From Armatimonadota bacterium (GTDB lineage Bacteria > Armatimonadota > Zipacnadia > Zipacnadales > JABUFB01), in assembly GCA_013314775.1 (NCBI GenBank), contig JABUFB010000014.1, forward strand, positions 62,001-126,000: 64,000 nt of DNA, in the 5' to 3' direction. This document shows positions 9,088-17,293 of this stretch, one piece after another. A program made the translations under genes and the position numbers. Within the stretch, counting starts at the first letter, position 1; each line of letters opens with the position of its first letter. The notes beneath the pieces were generated by a model. That model was not told the DNA's origin, searched no databases, and was given only the letters and a program-made list of their open reading frames with translations.

Positions 9088-11031
9088 ATGACGAAGCGCG
9101 CCGTCATTCTTGGTCTGGTGATCTCCGCGGCAATCGCCGTGGTAACCCCGTACAGCGACCTGGTCATGCAGGGAACCTGGGTGGGCCTGACCGCCTTCCC
9201 GATTAGCTCCTTCTTCTTCCTGCTCATTCTCGTACTCGGTTTGAACGTGCTGCTGCGTGCCCTGAAGGTCGGTCTCACGCAAGCGGAGCTTCTGGTGGTC
9301 TATGCCATGGCGCTGGTTGCGGCCGGCATCCCGTCCTTCGGGCTGATCGGCCTGCTGATCCCGTACATGGCAGGGCCCTTCTATTTCGCCAGCCCCGAGA
9401 ACAAGTGGGAAGAGCGTCTCTGGCCCCATTTGCCTGACTGGCTGCATCCGGAACCGGGCGTGGCCGTGACCGGGCTGTACGAGGGGCTGCGGCCTGGCGT
9501 TCCGATCCCCTGGCAGCAGTGGCTGGTTCCGCTGGCATCGTGGGCGGTGCTGGTCCTTGCGGTCTACGCGGTTTTTTTCTGCCTGTCGGCGTTGCTCCGG
9601 CAGCGCTGGGTGGATGATGAAAAACTGGTGTTCCCGCTCATCCAGCTTCCGGTGGAGATGTGTCGGTATGAGCCACAGGACAAACTGGTGCCAGGGTTCT
9701 TCCGAAGCCCAATCATGTGGTGGTTCTTCGCGATTCCCTTTGTGATCCACGCCATCAATGGCCTGCACCACTACTACCCCACCATGCCGGGGATCAACGT
9801 CCATCGCATCGCCCTTGACGTCTACCTGAAGGACCGGCCGTGGAGCGCTATGTCGCCCCTGTGGCTAAGGTTCCTGTTCAGCATCATCGGGCTGGCGTAT
9901 CTCCTCCCGGCCGAGCTGTCCTTCAGCCTGTGGTTCTTCATGCTCTTCTTCCTGATCCAGCAGGTGATCGGCTCGGCACTGGGAGCGCCGATGCCTTCGG
10001 TGCAGGCTTACCCGGTGCGCCAGTTTGTTGCACACCAGATGGCCGGCGGGATACTCACTTCCTTCGTGCTGGGAGCAGTTGCGGCGCGGCCCCGGATCGA
10101 GGAGATCTGGTCGGCGGTGATCGGGCGGACTCCGCGTCAGCAGCATGGGCAGGCAGATGGCCGGGCCGAAGCGCTGCCATACCCGGTGGCCTTCTGGGGA
10201 GCAGTGGGCGGGCTCGCGGTGATCTGCCTTTGGGGGTCGGTTGCAGGGGCCGGTGTGCCGAAGACCCTGGTGATGTTCGTCCTGTTCCTGATGATGCACA
10301 TCGTCGCGGTGCGCCTGGTGTGCGAAGGCGGAATGCTCTATGTACAGCATCCCCTGCGGCCGCTGAACATTATGCTGGCAGCAGTCGGCACTCGCGGGCT
10401 CGGCGCTGGTCCGATCGCCATTCTGTCTCTATTCGACCACCTGTTCATGCTGGATAATCGCAGCCCGCTCATGCCGGGAATCATGCAGGGCCTTCGCATT
10501 GCCGACGATGGCGGCATCCGGCGCCGGTCGCTCTTTGGAGCGATGGCCAGCGCCGTGCTGGTGGCGATGGTGATCTCCTGCGTGGTGTACCTGAGCCTGA
10601 TGTACGTGCATGGAGGCACGAAGCTCAACACCTGGTTCACTACCTATTACACGAAGAATCTGTACTCCACGTGGACGACGCATCTCATCGCGGACGGGGA
10701 GCCCTCGACCCCCATCGCTTTCCTGACCATGGCTGCCGGGGCGGCGAGCATGGGGTTCATCTCTTTCATGCACCGCACCTATCTCTGGTGGCCGCTACAT
10801 CCAATCGGCTACCTCATGGGCGCCTCGTGGCCGATGATCAACTTCTGGTTCCCGGTGCTTCTCGGCTGGCTTATCAAGTGCACCGTCCTGCGTTTCGGCG
10901 GCCACAAGGTTTACAAACGCATGCTGCCGGGGTTCCTCGGTCTGATTTTCGGGGAGTTCGCAAGCGCCGGCGTGTGGCTGGTGATCGACCTGATCACCGG
11001 CGTGCGCGGGCACCAGATATTCTCGTTCTGA
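9088..11031 (+). CDS. DUF6785-family polytopic membrane protein (OPT-transporter-like)
   Basis: About 647 residues with a dozen or more hydrophobic helices spread over the whole length, for example the segments beginning AVILGLVISAAIAVVTPYS and FFFLLILVLGLNVLL. The composition and pattern, and phrases such as YAMALVAAGIPSFG, FPLIQLPVEM and MHRTYLWWPLHPIGYLMG, match DUF6785/DUF6784 proteins. These are distant relatives of oligopeptide transporters and are abundant in uncultured Armatimonadota and Planctomycetota. Transport is inferred and the substrate is unknown. I prefer the ATG at 9088, which begins a short basic N-terminus (MTKR) before the first helix; the ATG at 9031 adds a poor non-membrane leader. 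It follows the epimerase by about 60 bases and precedes the glycyl radical enzyme. Confidence 0.75.
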   Translation: MTKRAVILGLVISAAIAVVTPYSDLVMQGTWVGLTAFPISSFFFLLILVLGLNVLLRALKVGLTQAELLVVYAMALVAAGIPSFGLIGLLIPYMAGPFYFASPENKWEERLWPHLPDWLHPEPGVAVTGLYEGLRPGVPIPWQQWLVPLASWAVLVLAVYAVFFCLSALLRQRWVDDEKLVFPLIQLPVEMCRYEPQDKLVPGFFRSPIMWWFFAIPFVIHAINGLHHYYPTMPGINVHRIALDVYLKDRPWSAMSPLWLRFLFSIIGLAYLLPAELSFSLWFFMLFFLIQQVIGSALGAPMPSVQAYPVRQFVAHQMAGGILTSFVLGAVAARPRIEEIWSAVIGRTPRQQHGQADGRAEALPYPVAFWGAVGGLAVICLWGSVAGAGVPKTLVMFVLFLMMHIVAVRLVCEGGMLYVQHPLRPLNIMLAAVGTRGLGAGPIAILSLFDHLFMLDNRSPLMPGIMQGLRIADDGGIRRRSLFGAMASAVLVAMVISCVVYLSLMYVHGGTKLNTWFTTYYTKNLYSTWTTHLIADGEPSTPIAFLTMAAGAASMGFISFMHRTYLWWPLHPIGYLMGASWPMINFWFPVLLGWLIKCTVLRFGGHKVYKRMLPGFLGLIFGEFASAGVWLVIDLITGVRGHQIFSF

Positions 11032-11045
11032 CGAAGTGCTTCCCA

Positions 11046-11073
11046 TTGCCGCTTGGCACAGTCAGGGTATAAT
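11046..11073 (+). promoter_or_regulatory. Sigma-70-type promoter of the glycyl radical enzyme gene
   Basis: TTGCCG at 11046-11051 and a perfect TATAAT at 11068-11073 are separated by 16 bases, about 58 bases upstream of the start codon. This suggests the gene has its own promoter rather than depending only on the upstream transporter transcript. Confidence 0.6.
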
Positions 11074-11130
11074 CTGGTCGCATACTTGTCCGTTCCCTGA
11101 TTGCAGTAGGGGAGAAAGCAGGGCTGAGCA

Positions 11131-13266
11131 ATGGTGGATGCCAACGAGGCCGCGGTCAGCCGGAACCAGATGGTGGCTGCGCTCAACGATATGGGCGAGT
11201 ATATCGCGGCCGGTTACATGAAAAGCCAAGGCGCGCCGCCTGTCATTCGATTCGCGGAGGCGGTGGCCAATCACCTTGCGCATGTTCCTCTGCCCGAATA
11301 CGGGGGCGAGAGTTTCTATCCGTGCTCCGCAAGTATCTGGACGGCCGGGAACGCCGTCGACTGGCACTACTCCTCCTGCCTGTGCTACAACGACGCGCGT
11401 CTCGAAGAACGCTTGCATGCTACCGATGATCCCGATGCCCGGGCAGCACTCAATGCTGTCAGGCAAGAGTTGCAGGACTATCCACGTGTGGGGGGCTACA
11501 CCCACAGCATCCCCAACTACCGACGGATCCTGTTGGAAGGACTCGCGTCCTACTCCGATCGCATCCAGCGCAGCCTGGACATCGGGCTCGCGCGCGGCGA
11601 ACAGGAGCGCATCGACTTCTGCCGGGCCATGCAGATCGTCTGGGAAGGTATCCGCACCTTTCACGCGAGAGTGCTGGCGCACCTGGAGCAGTCCGACTGC
11701 GCAGATGGTGCGGGTGCGGCCGCCCGCGACCGTCTCATCGCTGCGCTGCGCAATGTGCCGATGCAGCCCGCCCGCAGCTTCTACGAAGGGCTTGTGAGCG
11801 TCAATTTCATCCTGCATATCGACGGCCCGGATGATCTCGGCCGTTTCGACCAGGACCTCGCCCCTCTGTTCGAGGCCGACCGGGACGCCGGGCTCGTCAG
11901 TGATGAGGAAGCAGTGGAGTGGATCCGCCGCATCTGGCGGAACATCGATGACACCGGGGCCTGGAACGTGGCCCTGGGCGGCCTGCTTGAGGACGGGACC
12001 TCAGGGATCAGCCACCTGACGCACCTCTGCGTACGGGCAGCCGTGGGTATGCGCAGGCCTAACCTGGCACTGCGACTGCACAGGGGTGCTCCGCAGTCCA
12101 TTTGGGACGAAGCGCTGGACTGCATTCGCGGCGGCAGCGGCATCCCGGCGCTGTACAACGAGGAAGCGTACATAAAGGCCATCCGGGAAGCGCGGCTGGG
12201 GGTCAGCGAGGCGGATCTGCCCGACTTCGCTTTCGGAGGCTGCACGGAACTGATGGTCCACGGCAAGAGCAACGTGGGGTCGCTGGAGGGCGACATCAAC
12301 CTGCCACTGCTGCTGGTGGACACGCTGCGCTCCAGCCTGTGCGGCTGCTCAAGCTTCGAGGAGTTCATGGGAGCCTGGGAGCGAGACGTCGTCGCCCATA
12401 TCCGCTGGGCCACGACTCACTGGAATCTCAACCAGGAGACCAAGGCCCGCTGGCAGCCTCAGGTCATGCGCAGCCTGCTCATCGACGACTGCATCGACAA
12501 TGGGCGGGAGTACAACGAAGGTGGGGCGCGCTACAACTGGGCCGTCGTGAACGTCATGGGCCTGGCGAACCTTGTGGATTCTCTCGCAGCTGTCCGGCAG
12601 GTTGTTTTTGGCGAATCCGCGGTGACGGCAGAGGAGCTGCTCGAAGCTCTGGAAGCAGACTTCAGGGGACACGAGGCACTGCGCGCTCGTCTGCAGGCCT
12701 GCCCCAAGTTCGGGAACGGCGATCCCTCGGTGAACGATCTTGCTGAGCGCGTGTCCGAGTTCGTCTTCCGGGAACTGCGGCGTCAGGCCCCCTGGCGTGG
12801 AGGACGGTTCGTCCCTGCGTGCCTGATGTTCACCACCTATGCGTATTTCGGCAAACCGGTGGCAGCAACGCCGGATGGCAGGCTGGCCGGTGAGCCGATC
12901 GCTGATTCCGCCGGCGCTTACCAGGGCCGCGACAGATCGGGCCCGACCTGTCTGCTCAGTTCCGTCTCCCGCGTCCGCCACGACCTCGCGCCAGGCACGC
13001 TGGTTGTGAATGCCAGATTCTCGCGTCGATACTTCGACAATCCTGACCAGCGGCGCAAGCTTCAGGAACTGATCCAGACCTATTTCGAACTGGGCGGAAT
13101 GCAGTTGCAGGTCAATGTGGTTGACCAGGCCGTCCTGCAGGATGCCTACGCGCACCCCGAACGCCACGGCGATCTCATCATCCGCGTCGGAGGCTACTCG
13201 GAGTACTGGACCAGACTGGACGACGACCTGCGCCGTGCGATCCTGGAGCGCATTGAACATGAGTAG
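11131..13266 (+). CDS. Glycyl radical enzyme (pyruvate formate-lyase / glycerol dehydratase superfamily)
   Basis: 711 residues, close to full length for the family. The active-site loop reads FGGCTEL, with catalytic Cys at about 371 and the Cys-x-Glu general base at 373. The C-terminal radical loop reads RVGGY, with the radical-bearing Gly at about 688. Both are intact, so it should be active once activated. The GCxE form groups it with the dehydratase/lyase branch (glycerol, diol and choline lyases) rather than true pyruvate formate-lyase, which has a Cys-Cys pair. The usual Pro after the Glu is Leu here. The radical must be installed by a radical-SAM activase, and none is encoded in this window. 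The substrate is unknown. The enzyme is oxygen-sensitive, implying anaerobic expression. AGGGGAG precedes the ATG. Confidence 0.85.
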   Translation: MVDANEAAVSRNQMVAALNDMGEYIAAGYMKSQGAPPVIRFAEAVANHLAHVPLPEYGGESFYPCSASIWTAGNAVDWHYSSCLCYNDARLEERLHATDDPDARAALNAVRQELQDYPRVGGYTHSIPNYRRILLEGLASYSDRIQRSLDIGLARGEQERIDFCRAMQIVWEGIRTFHARVLAHLEQSDCADGAGAAARDRLIAALRNVPMQPARSFYEGLVSVNFILHIDGPDDLGRFDQDLAPLFEADRDAGLVSDEEAVEWIRRIWRNIDDTGAWNVALGGLLEDGTSGISHLTHLCVRAAVGMRRPNLALRLHRGAPQSIWDEALDCIRGGSGIPALYNEEAYIKAIREARLGVSEADLPDFAFGGCTELMVHGKSNVGSLEGDINLPLLLVDTLRSSLCGCSSFEEFMGAWERDVVAHIRWATTHWNLNQETKARWQPQVMRSLLIDDCIDNGREYNEGGARYNWAVVNVMGLANLVDSLAAVRQVVFGESAVTAEELLEALEADFRGHEALRARLQACPKFGNGDPSVNDLAERVSEFVFRELRRQAPWRGGRFVPACLMFTTYAYFGKPVAATPDGRLAGEPIADSAGAYQGRDRSGPTCLLSSVSRVRHDLAPGTLVVNARFSRRYFDNPDQRRKLQELIQTYFELGGMQLQVNVVDQAVLQDAYAHPERHGDLIIRVGGYSEYWTRLDDDLRRAILERIEHE

Positions 13267-13293
13267 GGTTGCATCGTCGGCGGGCAGCCACTC

Positions 13294-13323
13294 GTGCCAA
13301 GAACCTCGGCGACGTGCTATAAT
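13294..13323 (+). promoter_or_regulatory. Sigma-70-type promoter of the CBM9 gene
   Basis: GTGCCA at 13294-13299 and a perfect TATAAT at 13318-13323 are 18 bases apart, some 40 bases before the GTG start of the CBM9 protein gene, which has GGAGGG in between. Confidence 0.5.
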
Positions 13324-13364
13324 GGTGGAGCTCGACTGAACCGCAGGAATCCGGAGGGATCCAG

Positions 13365-14618
13365 GTGCGACAGCTCGCCGCGGTAGCCCTCGTGTCCGTC
13401 GCTGCTCTTTGTGCGCTGCCGGTTTGGGCGCAACTCAGTCCAAAAGTACCCGTGGTCGTCTGTCCTCGCGTGGAACAGGCGCCCGTGCTGGACGGCCGGC
13501 TTGAGCCCGCCGAATGGGCGGCCGCCGGGTGTCTGTCTGACTTCATGGTTCTCGGGGCCACGTCGCTGCCGCGACTGCCCACCCGCGTTTTTGTCATGCA
13601 CACCAGCGGATCGCTCTACGTGGGGGCTCAATTGTACGACGATGCGCCCGGCTCTCTGGTGGCCAATGTCACCGAGCGTGACGGCCAAGTCTATGAGGAT
13701 GACTGCCTCGAGGTGTATGTGGACACCGAGGGCACCCGAACGAACTACGCCCAGCTTGCCGTGAACTCCCTGGGGACCCGGTTCGACGCGTTCAACCGCG
13801 ACGCTGCTGAGAACTTTGAGTGGAGTGTGTTTGCGGCGGTCAACAATGACGGCTGGACGGTGGAGATCGAGCTTCCCTTCGACCAGGGAATCCCCCCATT
13901 GGAGGGTGAGCGCTGGAATCTCGGGGTCTGCCGCAACTCCGCGAGGACCGGGGAACTGAGCACCTGGGGGCGGCACCAGCGGGGTTTCCACGAGCCCGAC
14001 GCCTTCGGCGAAATGATCTTTGTCTCGCCTTTGCTCACCGCACGAGTGGATGATCTGGGCGACCGGGCCTGGGGCGACAACCTGGCGCTGGCCACCATTG
14101 AGAATATCGCCGACCGTCAGGTGGACGCCAAACTCCACGTGGTGGTCATGGGCACCGATCGGCGAAGCCATTACGCCGGCGTCATCAAGAAGACGCTCCC
14201 GCCGCGTGGGCGCGAGCAGGTGTATGTACCCTACAAGATCCAGCGTTGTGGCCCCGCCTGGATGGCGCTGTCGTTGACCGACGACCGCGGCAAGACAGCG
14301 TGGCGCACGGGAGCGCTCCCGATTGAGCTGCCGGACCTGAGCGACGCGCTGGATGCCGCGGCTCATCACATCGCTCAGGCCTGGAAGTCCTGGGCGCTCC
14401 TGGCGCCCTCCGAGACCCGCGAAGCGATGCGCGAGAAGATCGGCAATCTTCAGAATCAGTGGCAGTACCTGGATGGTCAGGCAACAACGGCATCGCAGCC
14501 TGACGACCCACGCCTTCATGCTATGGCCATGGAGGCTCAGCGCCTGCGCGATCAGGCTTCTGAGCTAAGTGAACAGGTGCGCGCTCTCGCGCTGGTGGCT
14601 TCGCGCCCGGGGAACTGA
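13365..14618 (+). CDS. Secreted CBM9-family carbohydrate-binding protein
   Basis: 417 residues starting at a GTG with GGAGGG about seven bases upstream. The signal peptide is residues 1-23 (ending LPVWAQ). Residues about 30-220 match carbohydrate-binding module family 9, as found on xylanases and sugar-binding surface proteins. Supporting segments are APVLDGRLEPAEW, LYVGAQLYDD, YEDDCLEVYVD and NDGWTVEIELPF. The C-terminal third is a beta domain followed by a helical, charged, coiled-coil-like tail (from about residue 340). It has no catalytic domain, so it probably binds polysaccharide at the cell surface or in the periplasm. It has its own promoter and a strong terminator, so it is likely monocistronic. 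Confidence 0.8.
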   Translation: MRQLAAVALVSVAALCALPVWAQLSPKVPVVVCPRVEQAPVLDGRLEPAEWAAAGCLSDFMVLGATSLPRLPTRVFVMHTSGSLYVGAQLYDDAPGSLVANVTERDGQVYEDDCLEVYVDTEGTRTNYAQLAVNSLGTRFDAFNRDAAENFEWSVFAAVNNDGWTVEIELPFDQGIPPLEGERWNLGVCRNSARTGELSTWGRHQRGFHEPDAFGEMIFVSPLLTARVDDLGDRAWGDNLALATIENIADRQVDAKLHVVVMGTDRRSHYAGVIKKTLPPRGREQVYVPYKIQRCGPAWMALSLTDDRGKTAWRTGALPIELPDLSDALDAAAHHIAQAWKSWALLAPSETREAMREKIGNLQNQWQYLDGQATTASQPDDPRLHAMAMEAQRLRDQASELSEQVRALALVASRPGN

Positions 14619-14645
14619 TCCGGCTTCATCGTGTGCACTGTATGG

Positions 14646-14680
14646 GCGATTCCCACCCCGGGCGGGGTGGGAATCGCTTT
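14646..14680 (+). terminator. Strong intrinsic terminator or attenuator hairpin
   Basis: A perfect 14-bp stem (GCGATTCCCACCCC and its complement) with the tetraloop GGGC is followed directly by TTTG. It ends the CBM9 transcript. It finishes only 16 bases before the start of the glcDE fusion, leaving no room for a promoter between them. Confidence 0.85.
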
Positions 14681-14695
14681 GTCGGGTGACAGGCA

Positions 14696-17293
14696 ATGGC
14701 AGCAAGAGCGGCAATCACAACAGGTCCAGTCCGTCGCCTGCGCCGGAGTCTGGAGCGCGCCCTGGGGCGCGACGCGGTGCTCTGGCGCGAGGCGGATCTG
14801 TGTCTGTACTCGTATGATTCCACGCTCGCCCGGGGACAGCCGGACCTCGTTGCGCTTCCCGAGGATACCCGGCAGCTGTCCGATGCGGTGAAGGCCGCCG
14901 CCGATTTGGGCATCCCCATTGTCGCCCGTGGAGCAGGCACCTGTCTGTCTGGTGGGCCGGTGCCCACCCACGGCGGACTGGTTCTCGCGCTCAATCGGAT
15001 GGACAGACTTCTCGACCTGGACGTCCGCGGTCGAATGGCGCGGGTACAGGCCGGCATGGTGAACGCCGAGCTTCAGCGTCTCATCGCCCCGCACGGCCTC
15101 TTCTTCGCTCCCGATCCGGCGAGCCAGTTGGCTTCCACAATCGGCGGCAATGTGGCAGAGAATGCGGGAGGTCCCCACTGTCTGAAGTACGGGGTCACCG
15201 CGAACCATGTATCCGCTGCGACCGTTGTGCTTGCGGACGGGGAAATCGTGGAGATGGGTGGGCGCGCGGCCGCAGGCGACAAGTATGACCTGCTGGGAGT
15301 GCTGTTGGGCAGCGAAGGCACCCTGGGAATTGTGGCCGAGGTCAGCTGTCGCCTCAGCGTCCAACCCCAGGCGCTGACCACAATGCTGGCGGCATTTGGT
15401 GCTGTTCAGCCTGCGATCCAGACAGTGACCGACATCGTCGCAGCCGGCCTGCTCCCGGCGACCCTCGAGATGATGGACCGGCCGCTGATCGAATCCGTCC
15501 AGGCGGCATTTGACGCAGGTTACCCAGGGGGCGCCGCCGCAGTCTTGATCATCGAAGTCGACGGTCTGGCAGTCTCGATGGACAGGCAGGCCCGCGCAGT
15601 GGAGGAAATCTGCCGCAGCCACGGGGCGCTCTCCTTTGAGCGGGCCCAGTCCGAGGCCGATCGTCAGCGCCTGTGGAAGGGTCGCAAGGGCGCCATGGCG
15701 TCCCTGGTCAACATCCGCCCCAACACGATCTGCACCGACGTCGTCGTTCCCCGGTCGGCTCTGCCCGACATGCTGGAGGCCGTCGTCGCTCTCGGCGAGG
15801 CCCGGGGCATGACCATCGGGAGCCTTTTTCATGCCGGCGACGGCAACTTGCACCCCCAGGTGTTGTTCGACGCCCGGGATCCGGCGCAGGTTGAGGCGGC
15901 CCACGAGGTGGATGCGGAGATCGTTGCCCTGGCCATCGAGCGCGGAGGAGTGTTGTCTGGGGAACATGGGATTGGCTGCTGCAAGCGCCCCTGGATGGAA
16001 ATGATGTTCTCGGAGACTGACCTGCGGGTGCAGTGGGTCATCAAGGACGCCTTCGACCCTGCCGGTCTGCTCAACCCGGGCAAAGTCCTTCCCGATCGCC
16101 TGATCGTGTGCGACGCCGTTCACGCAGGTTCACGGGGCCCGCAGGTGCGCGAACATTGCCCGGCGGACGCGAGCGAAGCGCTGGCGCCCCGCGACCCCGA
16201 AGAAGCCGCGGAAGTGTTGGGGGAGCTGGGACGTTTTGGGAGCGCTGCCTGGATTTGCGGAAGCGGCCGGCTCCAATGCCCTGTCCAGGGCGCGACGGCC
16301 GTCAGCACCCGTATGCTCAACAAGATCACGCTCTTCGACCAGGAGAACCTCACCGTCACCGTGCAGGCAGGAATGCGCTGGGATGACCTGCAGAGACATC
16401 TGTCAGAGACGGGGCAGTTCGTCCCCCTCAGGCCGGCCTGCCCAGAGCGTACTGTGGGAGGCGTCGTGGCGCGTGATGCGTACAGCGCCCAGCGGTTCGT
16501 CTACGGGTCGGTGCCCGATGTGCTTCTCGGCGCCAGTGTTGCACTTCCCACCGGCGATCTCGTGAAAGCCGGCAGCCGATGTGTGAAGAACGTTTCCGGC
16601 TATGCTGTGCATCGGCTTCTCGTGGGGTCATGGGGGACGCTGGGTCTCATCACCGACGTGACTCTTCGCACGCGCCCCGTGCCAGAAGTGGTCCGGTGCC
16701 TGATGTTCGGTGGGGGAGGGGCGCAGCTGGGCCGAATCGCGGGCGAGCTACTGCATAGTCTCCTCACTGAACGGCTGCAGCCGGCCTCGATGCATGTAGC
16801 CCCGGGAAACGTCCTCGGACCAAACTGGCAGGACACCGACGGTGTGATTCTTCTGGGGCTTGAGGGGCTGTCGGAGGAAGTTGCCTTTCTTGAGAGCGAG
16901 GCTGTGAGACACGCAGGCAGGCTGGGGCTGAAGCACACAGACACCGTCTGCGAGGATGCTGCGCTGGATCTCTATGCCAGGCTGTCTGCGGCCGCCGAGA
17001 CTGGCTTCTCGGTTACCGGCGCACCGCAGAGCCTGTACTCATTCCGGGACTCGGCCGATGCCGACTGTGCGATTGTGCTCGACGTTGCCGCAGGCGCGCT
17101 GTCCATGAACCCCTCAGGGAATCCTGCGGAACTGCGCCCGGTTCTGGAAGCTCAGTGCGCCAGCGAGGGGCTCACTGTGACACAACAGCCGCCGTTCTTC
17201 CGCAGTCCGGGAGCCGAAGGTGCATTGGCAACCATATGCCGTCGCATCAAGACGGCTGTAGATCCCGGCGGCGTCCTGCCAACACTCATATGA
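14696..17293 (+). CDS. glcDE: GlcD-GlcE fusion, FAD-linked glycolate/lactate oxidase subunits
   Basis: 865 residues containing two FAD-binding oxidase modules that are normally separate proteins. Residues 1-465 are GlcD-like: PDLVALPEDT, GIPIVARGAGTCLSGG (FAD-binding loop), STIGGNVAENAGG, GEHGIGCCK and LNPGKVLP. Residues about 485-865 are GlcE-like, with a second PCMH-type FAD-binding half: LTVTVQAGMRWDDL, ERTVGGVV and CVKNVSGYAVHRL. The complex oxidises 2-hydroxy acids such as glycolate or lactate and passes electrons through GlcF to quinone at the membrane. The stop overlaps the GlcF start as ATGA, so translation is coupled. The ribosome binding site is weak. Substrate assignment among glycolate, D-lactate and similar acids is uncertain. 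Confidence 0.85.
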   Translation: MAARAAITTGPVRRLRRSLERALGRDAVLWREADLCLYSYDSTLARGQPDLVALPEDTRQLSDAVKAAADLGIPIVARGAGTCLSGGPVPTHGGLVLALNRMDRLLDLDVRGRMARVQAGMVNAELQRLIAPHGLFFAPDPASQLASTIGGNVAENAGGPHCLKYGVTANHVSAATVVLADGEIVEMGGRAAAGDKYDLLGVLLGSEGTLGIVAEVSCRLSVQPQALTTMLAAFGAVQPAIQTVTDIVAAGLLPATLEMMDRPLIESVQAAFDAGYPGGAAAVLIIEVDGLAVSMDRQARAVEEICRSHGALSFERAQSEADRQRLWKGRKGAMASLVNIRPNTICTDVVVPRSALPDMLEAVVALGEARGMTIGSLFHAGDGNLHPQVLFDARDPAQVEAAHEVDAEIVALAIERGGVLSGEHGIGCCKRPWMEMMFSETDLRVQWVIKDAFDPAGLLNPGKVLPDRLIVCDAVHAGSRGPQVREHCPADASEALAPRDPEEAAEVLGELGRFGSAAWICGSGRLQCPVQGATAVSTRMLNKITLFDQENLTVTVQAGMRWDDLQRHLSETGQFVPLRPACPERTVGGVVARDAYSAQRFVYGSVPDVLLGASVALPTGDLVKAGSRCVKNVSGYAVHRLLVGSWGTLGLITDVTLRTRPVPEVVRCLMFGGGGAQLGRIAGELLHSLLTERLQPASMHVAPGNVLGPNWQDTDGVILLGLEGLSEEVAFLESEAVRHAGRLGLKHTDTVCEDAALDLYARLSAAAETGFSVTGAPQSLYSFRDSADADCAIVLDVAAGALSMNPSGNPAELRPVLEAQCASEGLTVTQQPPFFRSPGAEGALATICRRIKTAVDPGGVLPTLI

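Noticed and set aside
11053-11073. TTGGCA plus TATAAT as a promoter before the glycyl radical enzyme gene
   Set aside because: The spacing is only nine bases. TTGCCG seven bases further upstream gives a normal 16-base spacer and is preferred.
14552-16123. Minus-strand reading frame of 523 codons opposite the GlcD half
   Set aside because: GlcD motifs fill the plus strand, and the antisense translation lacks any family features.
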